A stretch of 64,000 bases of DNA from Climacium dendroides (GCA_950106755.1 OX467090.1:15809489-15873488), one strand, 5' to 3'. Counted from the first letter of the stretch, positions 1-13,726 are shown. The notes: a model not told the origin generated them from the sequence alone. Translations and numbers: made by a program.

Positions 1-640
1 AACGTATATAATTTGTCTAGGTGTGACCTTTTTGACCTTGTGAATGGTTTGGCTTAGTGTTTCATGATTTACAAATTGGTGACATTTGAATATATCACTT
101 TAGTGCCTAGCTTTAAGAAATATCAAAAACTTTGAGCACCTATTAAAAATTGAAAAATAAAAACTCTATATCAAATTTCATCACATTAAATATATTAATT
201 ATAACTATAGTAAGATATTTTTATCTTTATTTAATCTTTATTATATTAAAAGAGGTGCAAATAAATTATTCATTTAGTAATTAGGGAGAAGTTAATTATG
301 TTAATGAAATAAAATAAAACACCACCTCATATTTAAGCTAAATATATTAGTAGCCTAAATAATACTAAATCATTTTCATAGGGACAATTTAATAAATTAT
401 AGTATGAATAGATTTTTAAAATAATTTTTTTTTTTTACAAGTTTTTATTTTCTTTTCACCTCAGTCCATATGAACTAATTGAGAATCTAACACAAATGTC
501 ATAAAATATAAGTGACCAAGCTAGTCACATTTGTCAAAGAATAGCAAAATTTCTTTTTGAACACACTTGGTTATAATTTATTTATTTTGAATAACTTCAA
601 CAACATATAAGATCTATTTATATAATGCCTTCTTTTTTAG
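1..640. other. AT-rich stretch, nothing recognised
   Basis: AT-rich sequence with short poly-A/T runs. I see no open frame, inverted repeat or tandem array worth calling. Confidence 0.5.
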
Positions 641-649
641 GATTTAACC

Positions 650-940
650 CTTGAAGGATAAACCCAACCCAAAAGGCTTGGTTTGGGGAGAATCTTCTCA
701 ACAATATCTCTAATATTCAACCACAAATCGTTTTCTTCATCTTCGAGAGATGTATCTACCATGCTAAGTTTTGGGTTTCAAAACACAAATAATTTGAATG
801 TGTGGTTCTTGCATTAGAATGCTTATTTTTTTAGAACTTTGAGTAGTAACTTTGAATTTTCCTCTTGCCTCGAGGAGTACGGGAACTCATCATCGTTGAC
901 CATTTGAACAAGCTTCATATTGCCCATATAAGAAAGATTC
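650..940 (-). pseudogene. Two exon-like scraps on the minus strand
   Basis: Read on the minus strand, about 938-823 encodes an acidic stretch containing MVNDDEFPYSSR and ends at a TAA. About 757-652 encodes a second stretch containing LEDEENDLWLNIRDIVEK. The two are in different frames, separated by non-coding sequence, so they could be exons of a decayed gene or of a transposon. A possible acceptor (tttag) precedes the first. I do not recognise the protein. Peptide composition is the only support, so this is weak. Confidence 0.2.
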
Positions 941-1428
941 TAAAATCTAAGTCCAGGTTGCCCGCCAAGACCCCAAATTGTCATTTATGGGGGTAAAGAA
1001 AACACGAACCCAAGCAAAAATGTGTGTGAAGTCCATGTATAGAAAAATGGAAGTCCATGAAACACCTGGAGTGAAGACCCCAACGTTCACATTACATTTC
1101 ATCATTTTCCAAGTAGACCATTTATTGCAAGCTCTTTTCACATTATTTTTGAACTTTTGATCTGCCCAACTTTTGGAATGGAATGGTTTTCCTAGAGCCC
1201 TCCCTTCCACCTCCGGTATCATTTTGCCCCCCTTCTGATGCCCCCAATGCGTCGACCAGCCCAACGCATTCATTCCCCCCCCCCCCCCCTGCCTATGCCA
1301 ATGCCAATGCCTTCCATTATTTGCGATGGCTGCTCCCCTCTTCCAATGGTCAATGCTGAAAGTGTCCATTGCCACCTGAAAGCCTGGGTCGGCAATAGGA
1401 CCCCAGGGCACAGAACTTCAATATTCCA

Positions 1429-1465
1429 GGGCCAGGGCCAGGGCAGGGCCAGGGCAGGGCGGGGG
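1429..1465 (+). repeat. G-run cluster (potential G-quadruplex)
   Basis: Seven runs of three or more G are separated by spacers of one to three bases (CCA, CA, C). This fits the usual G4 pattern of four G3 runs with loops up to seven. It lies inside the GC-rich island. Confidence 0.6.
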
Positions 1466-1956
1466 TGGAATGAAGAAATCCCCCCTTGCCTTGCCTTGCC
1501 TTCTCAGCATCTAATTCTTGTAGGCCTGGTCCTCTCTCCTTGGCACTGGGTGCCAGTTGGCTGGGCGGTGTGGCCTGCTGGGTTGTCAATGATTGCAGAG
1601 CCAATATTCCACGTTTTCAAAGCACTGGATGCAACTGGAGGGAGGCTTGGGTCTGGGTAAGTTATTGCTTTGGGGGCCAGCTGAAGACTTTTAGGCTCCA
1701 ATAATGGAGGTGGCCACAGACGGACCCCAAATGAATTCCGCAGGCGGGTGGACTGGGGGTGATTTCTCTCGCGCGTGTGAACTGTGAGCTTTCAGGGCGC
1801 CCCACAGGAGTTATCTCCCTCTCGCAAGGCCTTGAAGTTTGGGATTTCTTTCCCTGGAGTTATGAGGTGGTATTTGGCCTACCCAACCAAAAGTTCCGTA
1901 AAGGTGGAAGGGGAGGGGATCCATTTGTTGGCTCTGTACGGGACAAACGGGATCGG

Positions 1957-2006
1957 GAGACCGACCGACCGACGGACCGATGGACCAACGGATGGACGGA
2001 CCGACG
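1957..2006 (+). repeat. GACC/GACG tetranucleotide repeat
   Basis: Imperfect repeats of GACC, GACG and GATG. In one frame they would encode a PTDRRTDG-type stretch, which explains the open frames seen here on both strands. Confidence 0.75.
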
Positions 2007-2685
2007 CAGGCCACGGAGGCCCCCCTGGAATGGGGAATGGGGAATGGGGAGCCGGGCCACCCAAATCTAAAGCCACCAAAGTTTCAGGATTCAAGGAAAG
2101 GGAGTCAACAGGCAAGTTAATATTCCCGGTTCGCTTCCCCACCCGCATTCAGTTGTGTCACTTGTGTGGCAGAATAGAATGGGAAATTGAACTCGGGAAG
2201 ATGAACCCACCAACTGATGGGCACAGGAAGGACCCTGTAGTCAGTGGAACTTCAAAAAACAAACAAAAACATATAAATTTTTTATATTTTTGTAATCAAA
2301 AACACATGGCCCAATTCCATACCTTAAGTTACACTATTCGGTTTGTTTGTTTGATACAATGAGATCTCCATAATTGTGTGTCCATAAGTCCCATTCTTGG
2401 TATTATTGGAAAGCTCTCTACAAAGAGGGATGCATGGACTTTATTTCATGGTGGCTTCACTTATAGTGTAAAAGATATTGAATTTCAAAGTTTTTATGAG
2501 TTAAATTTTTTAAAAATTATGTTTATTTTTAATTTGGTTGGGGCAGTGGCACATGGCACACTAGTTCCATTGAAATTTCCAAATCATTCATTGTGTATTA
2601 TGTATGCTCTAGTTACCTAATGTATTTCAAAATGATTCTTTATATAGTTAATTTTTCATTGATGAAAGTGTTTGTCTTCAATACG

Positions 2686-3244
2686 TTAATCCCTAAAGTC
2701 TCAAAGACCCTACGAGGGCTTCGGATAGGCTTGTGTGATCTCAATTTTTGACATAATTTTTAAAAACTTTTTTTGAAGATAGAAAATCAGATTAGCTTTG
2801 TGGGAATATAATTTTTTTTTCAATCGTTGCCTAGAAACAAAAGTTATGCCACTATGAGTCCAAAAAGCAACTTGAAGGGTAGCCCCCAAAAAATCACAAA
2901 AGGTTAAATTTTTTTTTTCTCAAAGATTATATTTTTGTCTACATTTGAAGCTTTGATTCATTCCATTTGGACTAATGATGAGAAAGTTATAGACAATCTT
3001 GGTTTTCAAGCAATCTAAAATCTCTTATTAAAATCTTGAATTCATCACTTTAAATGCAAATATCTTGCAATCTAGAAGGTCAAAGTTCTTGAAATTTTTT
3101 CCACACATTCTTATATCAATGTACTGTAGTACAAGATTTTCTAATTAGATGTATAAAAAAATTTAATCTTTTTGCCTTTGCAATAGAAATGATAATTTTG
3201 AGAGGATTTTGATGGAAAAAAGGCCTTGGGGTTCTAGGGATTAA
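2686..3244 (+). mobile_element. TTAA-bounded repeat, copy 1 (559 bp)
   Basis: It begins TTAA-TCCCTAAAGTCTC and ends with the inverse (GGTTCTAGGGA-TTAA). The interior carries landmarks shared with the copies at 4857-6580, 19724-20665 and 31777-32703: a 'tttgaagatag' stretch, 'gctttgtgggaatataat', 'gaagctttgattcattc', and 'aaaaggccttgg' near the right end. Outside the TTAA the four copies share nothing, so TTAA looks like the target-site duplication. It is shorter than copies 3 and 4, so it carries an internal deletion. No coding capacity is seen. Confidence 0.6.
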
Positions 3245-4270
3245 AAAATAAGTTTTCAGATCTTTTTACATACATTTAAAAATTTTGTGAAGAAAAAATG
3301 AAGAATATTCATATCAAATAGAAAATTAGTTTGAAACATTTGAAAATGTTAGCATATGCTTATATTATAATTGAGAAAAATAATGATGGAAGCCAAAATG
3401 CCATATCAATTTCTATAATTTAAAAAACATAATTACAAACACTCAACTTCAAAACTTCAATAAAATAAGAGGCCTCCATTGCTCTTTGAATTATTCATGA
3501 TGCTTGACTAAAGGTTAAGCTTTAGATTTTAGCTTTGAAGACTTCGGAAATTGTTATTTTTTCATGACTATTGAAGCTTTGCAAGCGTGAATAGTGATAA
3601 TGGCTTTGGGAAACCACATGCACCTCTCTTTATCAATGCAATTGTGAATGCACACCCTCATCATAGAGATGATGTAAATTGACGTCTCATGTGGGACATC
3701 AATTGAGATAGACATCACCTAGTTGTTCTCCAATATCATCCATTTGAAATTAGAACACAAACAAATTGGCTATCATAGACCGATTTTTAGCACACCTCAT
3801 TTCTAAAGTGTTGCTTGCTAAATAGTAGAAGGAAATTGAATTGTGAAATTGTACAAACATAGATTTAATAAGTGTTGTGCTTGGAAATTGAAGCATTGAA
3901 CCACTTGATTAAGCCAAAATTTAAATATGAATAGTTATAAAATTTACAAATGGCAATGTTCAAATGTTGGTTTAGCTTTGGAATAAAATTATTGGTTTTG
4001 CTTTGGAATTTTTGCAATCCTAAAAAACTAAATGCACAATCCCTTCTATAGTACAAAATTTTAAATGTCAAAGTCTGAAAGGTCTCTTGTACTCGTAAAT
4101 ATCCTTTTTAATATGCACCTTTGACAATGTAAATTGTATTGTGTATGTCTGATTTTGAATTCACTTGTTCCAAAGACCTAATTGATGAAACCATGTGTTT
4201 AGAAATTACTTACTCCCAAGGAATAACTACAAAATAAAATAAAATAATGATATTCGTCTTTTAGAGTATC
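3245..4270. other. AT-rich stretch, nothing recognised
   Basis: No convincing coding frame or repeat structure. A minus-strand frame at 3865-4071 is short and compositionally random. Confidence 0.4.
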
Positions 4271-4572
4271 CACTATACAAGTCACATATTGACCCTCACT
4301 CTATATCTAGCTATCTTTTCATTGGATTATACTTAGAAATCACCATGCTATTGGCATGATTTTGCTTGATTTGCCAAGGCATTTACATTTATTTGTCTTT
4401 TAGCTAGCTTTTGAAGGGGTTTATCTTAGGCATCCAAAGTCAAATTTCAAATTTTTGGTATCTATTCACGGTACTTTGGGATGCCTTTCCAATGATATAA
4501 ATTCCAAACTATAATTATAAACCAAGGAAAAGATAGCTATAGAGAGAGGGCCAATATGCCAATTGCATAGTG
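4271..4572. mobile_element. CACTA-ended MITE (302 bp)
   Basis: The left end starts CACTATACAAGTCACATATT and the right end, reverse complemented, starts CACTATGCAATTGGCATATT. The two arms stay similar for about 48 bases, through a shared 'agctatctttt'. There is no coding capacity. The flanking trinucleotides (ATC and GAT) do not form a clear duplication, so the superfamily rests on the CACTA ends alone. Confidence 0.55.
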
Positions 4573-4856
4573 GATGCTCAAGTAACAATCATATTGTACA
4601 TCGCTTAATTACACAATCCACCCAACAATTTTCCACTCTCCCTGGTGTATGTGAAATCTACCCAATAATGCTTCTTCTGTTTACATGTCAGTATAAATAC
4701 TACTTTATAAAGTCAAACATATACCTTTTTCTACCCAAAAATATTCAAAAAGGTGTAAAGTAAAACTTACACCTCTATGTCACCACTACTTGCGGTACAA
4801 TTATACTCTTCTAATAATTGAATGATCCTAATACAACAAGATTATGAATGTTCACC

Positions 4857-6580
4857 TTAAACCCTAAAAGACCAAGGCCTTTTTCTATCCAAAAACATTC
4901 AAAATTGTCATTTTTATAGCAAAAAGTAAAAAAAATTGAATTTTTTTTTGCACATATAACCATATGATCTTATATATAACTAGCAGTTGGTGCTTGCTAT
5001 GCTACACATTCACCATTAGAATTTCATTAGAATTTTTATGTATTAGATAGAATGCAAAGCAAGAATTTCAATAAAAATTACTAAAATCTTCATATAATTT
5101 TTTTAATAAATAAGCATGTATTGAAATAAACAATAGAAATTTAATAAATGATGAATGAAATACATGCAATGATGAATATGGTAAAAGATACACATACATT
5201 AGAATGCATTAGAAATTTGACTCAATTGTTACAAACAATGGCAACCCAAATAGAAGAATTTAAAGGAAAAACTTGTAAATCTCAAAAGCTTCATGAACAA
5301 TTTAATTGTTGTGAAATCCAAAATCGGTTCAATCTAATAAATTTCTCAAATCATTTGGTAGTAGCAATAAAAAATTGAAATCAGAAACTCAAAGCTCACA
5401 AAAGCACAAAATCATAGAAATGCAAAAGAAGTATAAAGCCAAGAAAAGCAATGGAATTGCTACCTTTATAATATCACCATATTGATCTTCTTTAATATCA
5501 CCTCAATTGCAACGACTATATTATTTCTATAATATCACCCTTTGTAAAAAATGATATTACAGAGGTGATTGTGAACTGCTACTTTATTTCAATAATATCA
5601 CATTGTGTGAAAATATGATTTCTATGTATGCATGATTGGAAATATTTTTATAGAATAATTAAAATAATTATTTTAAAGAACTATCAAAATCATTATCATG
5701 CATTCTATTCAAATATATCAAACTTTTACTAATATGTGATACAATGAATGCGTAGCATAGCAAGCATGAGCCCATAGTATTAATGATAGCATTTGTGATA
5801 TTATAGAGGGACTTATGATTTTAGTAGTATGACTAGTATGGAAAGAATTTTAAAAACTTTGACTGCATAGATTGCAAGATATTTCCATTTAAAGTGAAAT
5901 AAATAAGTTTTGACTTTGAACCTTCTTAACTTAAATTTTTTGCACTGCAAAGTTTTGAGCTTTAAATCTTTATAGTGGGGAATTGAGATGAAAGTCTAGG
6001 ATAAAAAAATTAAAAAACTTATTTTTTATTATTTAAAAAATTGTTAAGTAGAAATAGGTATGAAATAGAAGGAAATTTTGAATTAAAATATCTCTGAGAT
6101 GGAATTAAAATGCACTAATTCCAATGGTGAGATTTTTCTAAAAACCAAATTAAACCATGTGGAATTTTGTTTTTTGAAAAATTATTAAAAATTGCATTAA
6201 AAAATGAATCCTATTAGTTGTTTTTCAAGAAGATGCTCTAATTGCTTTCCAAAAAAGATTGTCCATTACTTTCTCATAACAAATCCAAATGGAATGAATC
6301 AAAGCTTTCCATGTAGATAAAAATATAATCTATGAAAAAAAATTAATAAAAAAATTAAAATTAAAATTTTGTTGTTGTCCCCTCTCCTATGTTTTGAGCT
6401 TATTGGGGCATAACTTTTGTTTTTGAGCACCGATTCAAGAAAATTATATTCCCACAAAGCTAATCTATTTTTCTATCTTCAAGAAAAGTTATTTTTTTAA
6501 AAAGACAAAATTTGAGACCGTAGGTACCTATCCAAAATCCCATTTGTCCTTCGAAGGAACAATGGTATGTTAGGGATTAA
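4857..6580 (-). mobile_element. TTAA-bounded repeat, copy 2, inverted and interrupted
   Basis: This is the same family as 2686-3244 in opposite orientation: TTAA-ACCCTAAAAGACC on the left and TAGGGA-TTAA on the right. The family sequence runs from 4857 to about 4977 and resumes at about 5820. The roughly 840 bases between are foreign to the other copies and are listed as a separate insertion. Confidence 0.6.
4978..5820. mobile_element. Unclassified insertion inside the TTAA repeat
   Basis: It interrupts copy 2 of the TTAA family. Near its ends lie matching inverted stretches: 'tgcttgctatgctac' at about 4992 and 'gtagcatagcaagca' at about 5751. The right arm extends some 60-70 bases beyond its inverted stretch, so the boundaries are approximate. 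The interior carries several 'aatatcac' repeats (5465-5600). The 76-codon frame at 5148-5378 resembles nothing I know. The superfamily is undetermined. Confidence 0.4.
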
Positions 6581-7023
6581 ATTTTTTTTAAATGTTTAGA
6601 AGTCAAGACTTATTTACACTTTTTATTTGTTTGTCTAGTAGATCTTGAGATCATCCTTTACTTTACAAATGTGACGAAGTTGCCAACATCCATTAGGATA
6701 GATACACATCATTTGTAACATAAAGGATTCACTCATACTACAAACTATCACATTACAACATGAGGTGCTATATAAGTTGAGCTTTGATGGATGTTATGTT
6801 GATTGTGATTTTGACTAATGTGACAATAGGATGCTTGCACTCTATGGTACACCTATTTTTTTTTATCAGAATGTAATAAAAATTAGAGCCTTGATAAACT
6901 TGAAAAATGTTCATAATAGATGCACATTGAACTTGAGGAGGAGGACAATTTTAGGAGAAAAAGGGCCATTTTGGCTTTATGATCCCCCAAAAAATTTTAA
7001 AAATCTTCGAGTGCTTAAAATTG
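6581..7023. other. Short AT-rich spacer
   Basis: No feature seen. The frame at 6831-7034 is a chance open frame. Confidence 0.4.
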
Positions 7024-8101
7024 CACTACTATAAAACGCATGTTTTATGACTATGAAAATATGAGTGAGGATGACTAGTGACTAGTTGTAGTCATGTTTT
7101 GACCTTGTATTTCATGGGTGTATAGTGTATGCCTGTTGGGAATGCCAAATACTTCATAGGGAAGTATAGGAAACATATTTAGGGATGTGGAGTCATATTT
7201 CACAGTCATATTTTTTTGAGTCATATCTCCATAGTAATTACATTTTTTGTTTTAAACAACCCAAAATAAATTTAGGCAAGAAAATTGTTCAAAAAATTCC
7301 CAATCATATTTTTGGTTCAGTTATATTTCTAATTTTATTTTTGGGGGTAGCCCTAAAAAAATATATAGGCAATCCTCAAAAAGATGTGGTCAAGCCATTG
7401 TTTAGGATTTTGAAATCCTAATCACTACTTTTTTAGGATATTGAAAACCTAGCCACTATTTTTCTGGGATTTTGAAACCCTAGCCACCACTTCTTTAAAG
7501 TTTTGGAACCTTAGCTGCCACTTTTGGGGCTCTTCTTCCTTGCCTTGTGTTGTTTCTTACTTTTTACTTTTTGTTGTTTCTTGATTTTTCTTCTTAATTG
7601 TTGCTTTTTGTTGCTCATTAGTTCATAGTTTAATTCTTGCTTCTTCTTGCTCTTCAATTTATGCTTCTAGTTTCTTCTTGTTGCATAAAAAAAAATTGTT
7701 CTTCTTACCTTTTAGTTCTTGCTTTTTGTTTTCTTGTTGTTGCATTTTAAATCTTATTTCTTGTTATTTCTTGTTGTCTTTTAGTTGTCACTCCTTGTTG
7801 CATCTTAACTCTTGCTTATTGTTATCTCTTAACATTTCCTCCTTTTTCCTTCTTTTTCACTTCATTACCATTATTATTCTTCCTATTCTAAACTTGTGTT
7901 ACATATTTTGTATTGTTATATATTTTTGAAGGTTGAGCTTTACTTTTCATTCACTAAAAATGAATCTCCCATTTCTTCAATTGTATGTGCAAACATGAAA
8001 AGCTGAAACAAAGTTGTTGGAGGCTACTTACAACCCAATAGAAACATCTTCACACTATAATAAGGAAAATAAATCCTATTGGCTTGTCTAAATGATTCAT
8101 T

Positions 8102-8104
<3 letters not shown>

Positions 8105-8132
<28 letters not shown>
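8105..8132. repeat. (TA)n microsatellite
   Basis: About 28 bases of uninterrupted AT dinucleotide inside the CACTA element. Confidence 0.9.
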
Positions 8133-8136
<4 letters not shown>

Positions 8137-8422
8137 TTGGTGACTAATAAATGTCATTTAAAGAAAGTCTCATTTTTTCTTGCGTGTTTGTCTTTTGTAT
8201 ATCTCTCAAATCATATGTATATGTTTTTAACCACATAAAATCTTTTATTCAACTATTCAATTATCTTGATGTACAATTGTAATGTGTCATATCCAATTAA
8301 AATGCATGGAAAATGAGATTGTAGTTGTAATTGAAGCTATTTTGGACCTTAATTACCCTAATCACAAAACCACGCACATGTGACTTTCAATCATTGAGAG
8401 AATTACTTGCTTAAGTTACATT

Positions 8423-8569
<147 letters not shown>

Positions 8570-9329
8570 CTAGCTAGTCATATTGGTCATAGTTATGCAC
8601 ACCAAAAGGTGACTTTGTGGTTTTTAAAAATGATTGCAATCAGTTGTAAATTGCCAATCACATCCATGTGAACTACCTCATCAACCATAAATATGATTCA
8701 CAAAAGTTATATTTCACATTAAAAAAAAATATAGCTCATGAGAGTCATATTCCACATCATTCAAAAATATGACTCAAAAGAGTCATTTTTCACATTAGTA
8801 GAAATTATGACTTATAAGTGTCATATTCTACATCAACAAAAAATATGATTGTACAAAATCATATGCCATATTAGCCAAAATATGACTTATTGCAGTCATA
8901 TTTCATATCATTTAAAAATATAGTTCCTTGTTGTCATATTCCTGTCAGACAAAAATATGGCTCACTACAGTCATATTTAATGTCAACCCAAAATATGGCT
9001 CATTGCTGTAATATTCCACGTCAGCCCAAAATATGACTACATGGAATCATATGTCATGGAGGTTTTTTTCTTTGTTCCTGGACACTTTAGGAAAAAGTTA
9101 AGCTCCAAAGGACAGTCAACATATATGCCACGTTGGCAAAAATGGCTAATTATGGCTAGTTGTACTCCCAAATGTGACTACTAATATAATTGATGTCCAA
9201 TACTTGGTAATGATTGAACCCAATCATATTCCGAATCATCTAGAGTGATTTTGGTATGAGTCATATTTTGAGGTTTTGACTCATTGCAATCATATTTTGT
9301 AGTGATAAAACATGCATTTTCTAATAGTG

Positions 9330-12300
9330 ATTGGAAAGTTTACATTAAAAAAGTGCTTTGTCTCAATACATTCTTTGCACTAAATTTAAAAATGGCATTA
9401 AAATTTATTGAGATAATTTTTAATATTTTATTGTAGTATTTTACAATTGAAAGCATATTTTTTGTTTTTTGCTTTTTTGCTTTTTGTTTTAAACAAATTA
9501 TGATAGTAAATTTGTCTTCAAATTTTTGTTGAAGATTGCAAATTATCTAGTGGATATGTAAATGCAATTTTTGGTGCAAGTATCAAAACTTCAATGCAAA
9601 CTAGTGCAAATTGAGCATTTCTATGCACTATGTGTGCATCATGGGACTTTGTGTACCACAATGTGCAATTATCCAATATCTAAAAGAAATATTTTTCTAG
9701 TCCTATTCCCTCAAAGGCTCAAAGGTCAAAGAACCCAAAACATTTGATGAGGTTATTTGTGACCTCAAAAGAAATGCAACCTAAATTGTTTGGTAATTTT
9801 CTAAAGGTCCTATAATATTTTTCAAATTTTAAAAGTTGAAAAATATAGGGTTAGCCTATTCTTAATACTAGGACTGACTTTGATGGATATCCTTCAAGAT
9901 AGAATGTCTCAACTCTCATTGCTTCACAAAACTCCTCACTTGTTACTTCTACAAAGTTGAGGTGGTTTTGAGTCTTGGAAGTATTCATTCAAGACCATTT
10001 TTTAGGTGTCAAAGAATAGTAAGTATTGCAATTAGGTGTTGTCTTGTACACAAAAAAAATTCTAAGTATTTGGTGCCACTTTAAAGCTTTGGATGGAGCA
10101 TTTGGAGTCCTTGTCCAATTTTCCGAGCTTCTAAAGATTGAACAATCAAATAATTCTATTTAAATACTTTAAATTTGTTCAACACTTCAAGAAAGAAAAC
10201 AATAACTACTTTGAAACTAAATATTAAGAAAAAAAATGAAAGTTGATATATAAACAAATTTTTGATGTATTCAAACACAAATGGATGTACCATAGAATAT
10301 TATGTTCAAAAATTAAATAACGATCACTCTTTGCATTTGACTTTTATAACCATTTTGAAGCATGAATGGATTGTATTTACAAGTCCAAACATGTGATCAA
10401 GCAAACAAGGTGATCTAAAGTTTAAATTATAATTATTTTTGTTTGTCTACTATAAAACTTGTTTGTCCATAATTTTTCATTTGAAATTAAGACTATTGAA
10501 AAATGTAGACTTGTACTTGCTTGACAAAAATGAAATAGAAGATATGAGATGCAAATAATTCAAGGACTTTAATGACTGATCCAATTGGAAGAGTGTAAAA
10601 ATTATCCATATTGATCTTACAAGCAAAAGAGTAAATACAAATGTAAATACAAACATACATCATCATTACAAAACTAAGCCAAAAGTCTATTTAATAACAT
10701 TTAAAAGAAATTCCTGAGAAATTAATTGTTGGTGTTCATATTTGGGATTCATCAAACAATAGTACATGTTTAGGAGAATTGAACTCTAATTACAATTTTT
10801 TTTGAATGAATGTGCACAAGACAAGAAGTTGCACAATGCCATGCCATTGTGAAAGACCCAAATGAAAGCATAATTTAATACTAATAGTTACTAGAAGCAT
10901 CAAATTGGGCCTTAAAGACTTTTAGCAAATTTACAATATTAATGATAATAATTGTGGTAATAATGTGATCCATATCCAAGTACAACAATTCAATTTTGTC
11001 ACTGATAGTTTCCAAAATAAACATCGTTCAATTTCCTGTGCAATTCATTGATTCTGCTTAAAAATTAAAACCGTATTCCTAGTACACTATCACAAATAAA
11101 CATTTTGTGCCAACTTCGAGAACATCTTGAGATTTTATATAGTACCTTACTTTGCTTTTTTAGAAGGTTTCAACCTTTCCTGTGAATTTGAGGTCATTTG
11201 AAATAGTTGGAATGTTAAGACCAATCTTTACCATACAAGTTTGGACCTATGTATATGGTTTTGGGTATAGAACCAACCTATACTATACAAGTTGGTGTGT
11301 ATGTATGTGGCAATGTATAGAAGTTGGTGTGTATGTGAGTAACTAAAAAATATTTAAAAACATTCTTTGAAACCTTGATAGCTGTTCATACGATTTTTGA
11401 AACATTGTCTTCATCAAACTTCTATTTATTTTGCAAACCTAAACAAATTTCTTCAAAAACTCATCAACTTTACCTTCTATTTCTATCTCTTAGTATTTTC
11501 ATCTCAAGACTTCTAACATTTTAATCTTACACAACCATGATGACAAATCTTTAGTTGTATATTATTTGTTGCAACATCTGAAATATGCTAATTACAATGC
11601 AAATCAAGAATCTTTAGTTTTTTTATTCTATCATTTTTGTCCAGGCTTCATTCCATCATTCTAGTCATGGTTTCAATCTAAGATGTGTTTTCAAAGGCAT
11701 ACTATGGTGACAAAGTGTAACCTAGATATATGTCAATATGAAAACCCCAAAGGTCATTCCAAAAAATAGGTAATCCAAAAGGCCATCACTGGATTTTATT
11801 TCGAGGATATTTTCAAATTTTTTAAGCAGAGTAGAAACTAGATTTGGAAAACTTGAATTGATTAATTTTATTTAAAGAAGAAAAAGAATTTGTAGTGATT
11901 TTATTTAAAGTATTTTTTAAATTATATTTCTTTAAAAATTAATTGTTTGGTAGGCATATGCCAATTGCTAACCTTGTCATGAACCTAAGGGATACTTGGT
12001 TCAAAGTATGTCATACGCAATAAATTATAAAAAGATAGGAAGTCTAAGAAATTTATTAGTACTATAGGTGAATAGTAGGTTGAACACTTATAATTTCAGG
12101 CAAAAATTTTCTTAATTTTTTTGGCTTAGTATGATTAAAAACATAAATATTATTGATATTCTATATAAAGCTTCATATAATCATTCACACCTTATTCTAG
12201 CCTCAAACAAGGATAAGTGACTTAATTGTTGAGTATACATGGAGATTAGAGTAGAAGTGACTATATTGTATAGTCAAGTTGTGAGTCTAGTAGTTTGGCA

Positions 12301-13720
12301 ATGACATTTTGTGAAAAATTCAAAGGACACTTTAAAATATATTTTATTTTATTTCAATATGTCAAACCCTGATTTATGAAAAAAAAATTTAGGAGATAGG
12401 TTTTGGACATCCTATAATGGCTTTTGAGATGTTTTGCACACTTACAAATATTGCCAAAGCTAATTTAGCAATTATTGATTTTCAACAAAATTTAGACATA
12501 TTATGATTTAAATGATATACTTGTGTAAAATAAAATTTCAAAATTTTTCAAAATAGGTTTTTATTTAATTTTTTAAAATAAAATTTATTATTTAATTTTT
12601 ATTATAAAAGTAAAATTTTAAAGATCCTTTATTTAGTAAATGGATGTATTTCATGAGTTTATGGAGTGAATGATAAGAAATGTAACTATTTGGAGCCATA
12701 TTTTAGTCAATAATATTTCACTCAATAAAATTTCAAAATTCCTAAAATTCTTACCAAAAAATTTAAAAAAGAATTTTTATTTCACTTACTAAAAAATCTT
12801 TAAAGACTTTACATGTATCAACTATTTTTTTGCTTCTAAATTTGATAAAATTTTGTAAAAATAAATAATTGTTTAAATTTTTTCAAGAAAATATTTTATG
12901 CAAGTGTGTTACTTGTACTTCTACATGTTCAAAATTGGTTGAAAAATTATAATTTTTCAATTATTTATGACTATTTTTGAAGTAAATGAATTCTTATTAG
13001 AGCCATTGTAAATTAGCCCTTGAGTGCCTAAGCCTTTCTAAGTGTGATTTCTAAAGAAAAAAACCCCATGGACTATAGTTATCTCAAATGAATAAAAACA
13101 AATTGTTTGTTTTTCAAAATCTATCTATATAGAGGTTTAAAGAGCTTGCTTGCTAGTGTGCTTACTAGTCTTGAGTGTAAAATTGCCTAGGAATTGTCAA
13201 ATTATAACAAGAAAAATGCATGTATTCTATTTTTAGTATATTGCCCCTTTCTACAATGTTTGAGAAATTTGCATGTACAAATTATTTGGGATTGGAAGTG
13301 ACATGAACAACTAGAAATTGTGTTAGCACACTAAAATGAATTTCCAAAAGCCTTAAGTTCAAATGAAGAGCTATCAAATTCATTTCACAATCCACCTTGC
13401 AATTGTTGAAATGCATTTTTTTTATAACTAGACTTGCAAATAACTCCAAATCAACATTTACATGTTTTAATTTTCAATGGTGAAAATCATGAAACCATAT
13501 TATTCTTTCCACTCGGGCCATTTTCAAAGCAAATGGATAAGTACAAAATAAGTTTTAAATCTCAAGTCAAGTGAAATTGGCAAGGTTTGCTTGAAGCCAA
13601 GAAATCAAGTAAAATTGGCAAGCTTTATTCTTTCACCAATAGTACATATATATGCCTTTGAGGACTCTTAAAAATGAAAAGTTTATTTTTTTTCAGTGAA
13701 AAACAAAAGCTTCCAATAGC
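9330..13720. other. AT-rich, gene-free stretch
   Basis: Over 4 kb of AT-rich sequence with no frame above about 60 codons that looks coding. I noticed no strong inverted or tandem repeat beyond short ones (for example 'caagttggtgtgtatgt' type repeats near 11290-11330). Confidence 0.5.
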
Positions 13721-13726
13721 TAACCT

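Larger units (their letters stand above)
1180..2260. other. GC-rich island with simple repeats
   Basis: This kilobase is clearly richer in G+C than its surroundings. It contains a poly-C run near 1276, a G-run cluster at 1429-1465, a GACC/GACG tetranucleotide array at 1957-2006, and three GGAAT-type repeats near 2028-2051. Open frames exist on both strands (for example 1238-1660 + and 1784-2362 +), but their peptides are low-complexity and resemble no family I know, so I do not call them genes. It may be a promoter-type CpG-rich segment or part of a GC-rich transposon. Confidence 0.45.

Noticed and set aside
1784..2362. 192-codon plus-strand frame in the GC-rich island
   Set aside because: It spans a tetranucleotide microsatellite, has overlapping long frames on both strands and no recognisable domain. 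High GC alone lowers stop frequency.
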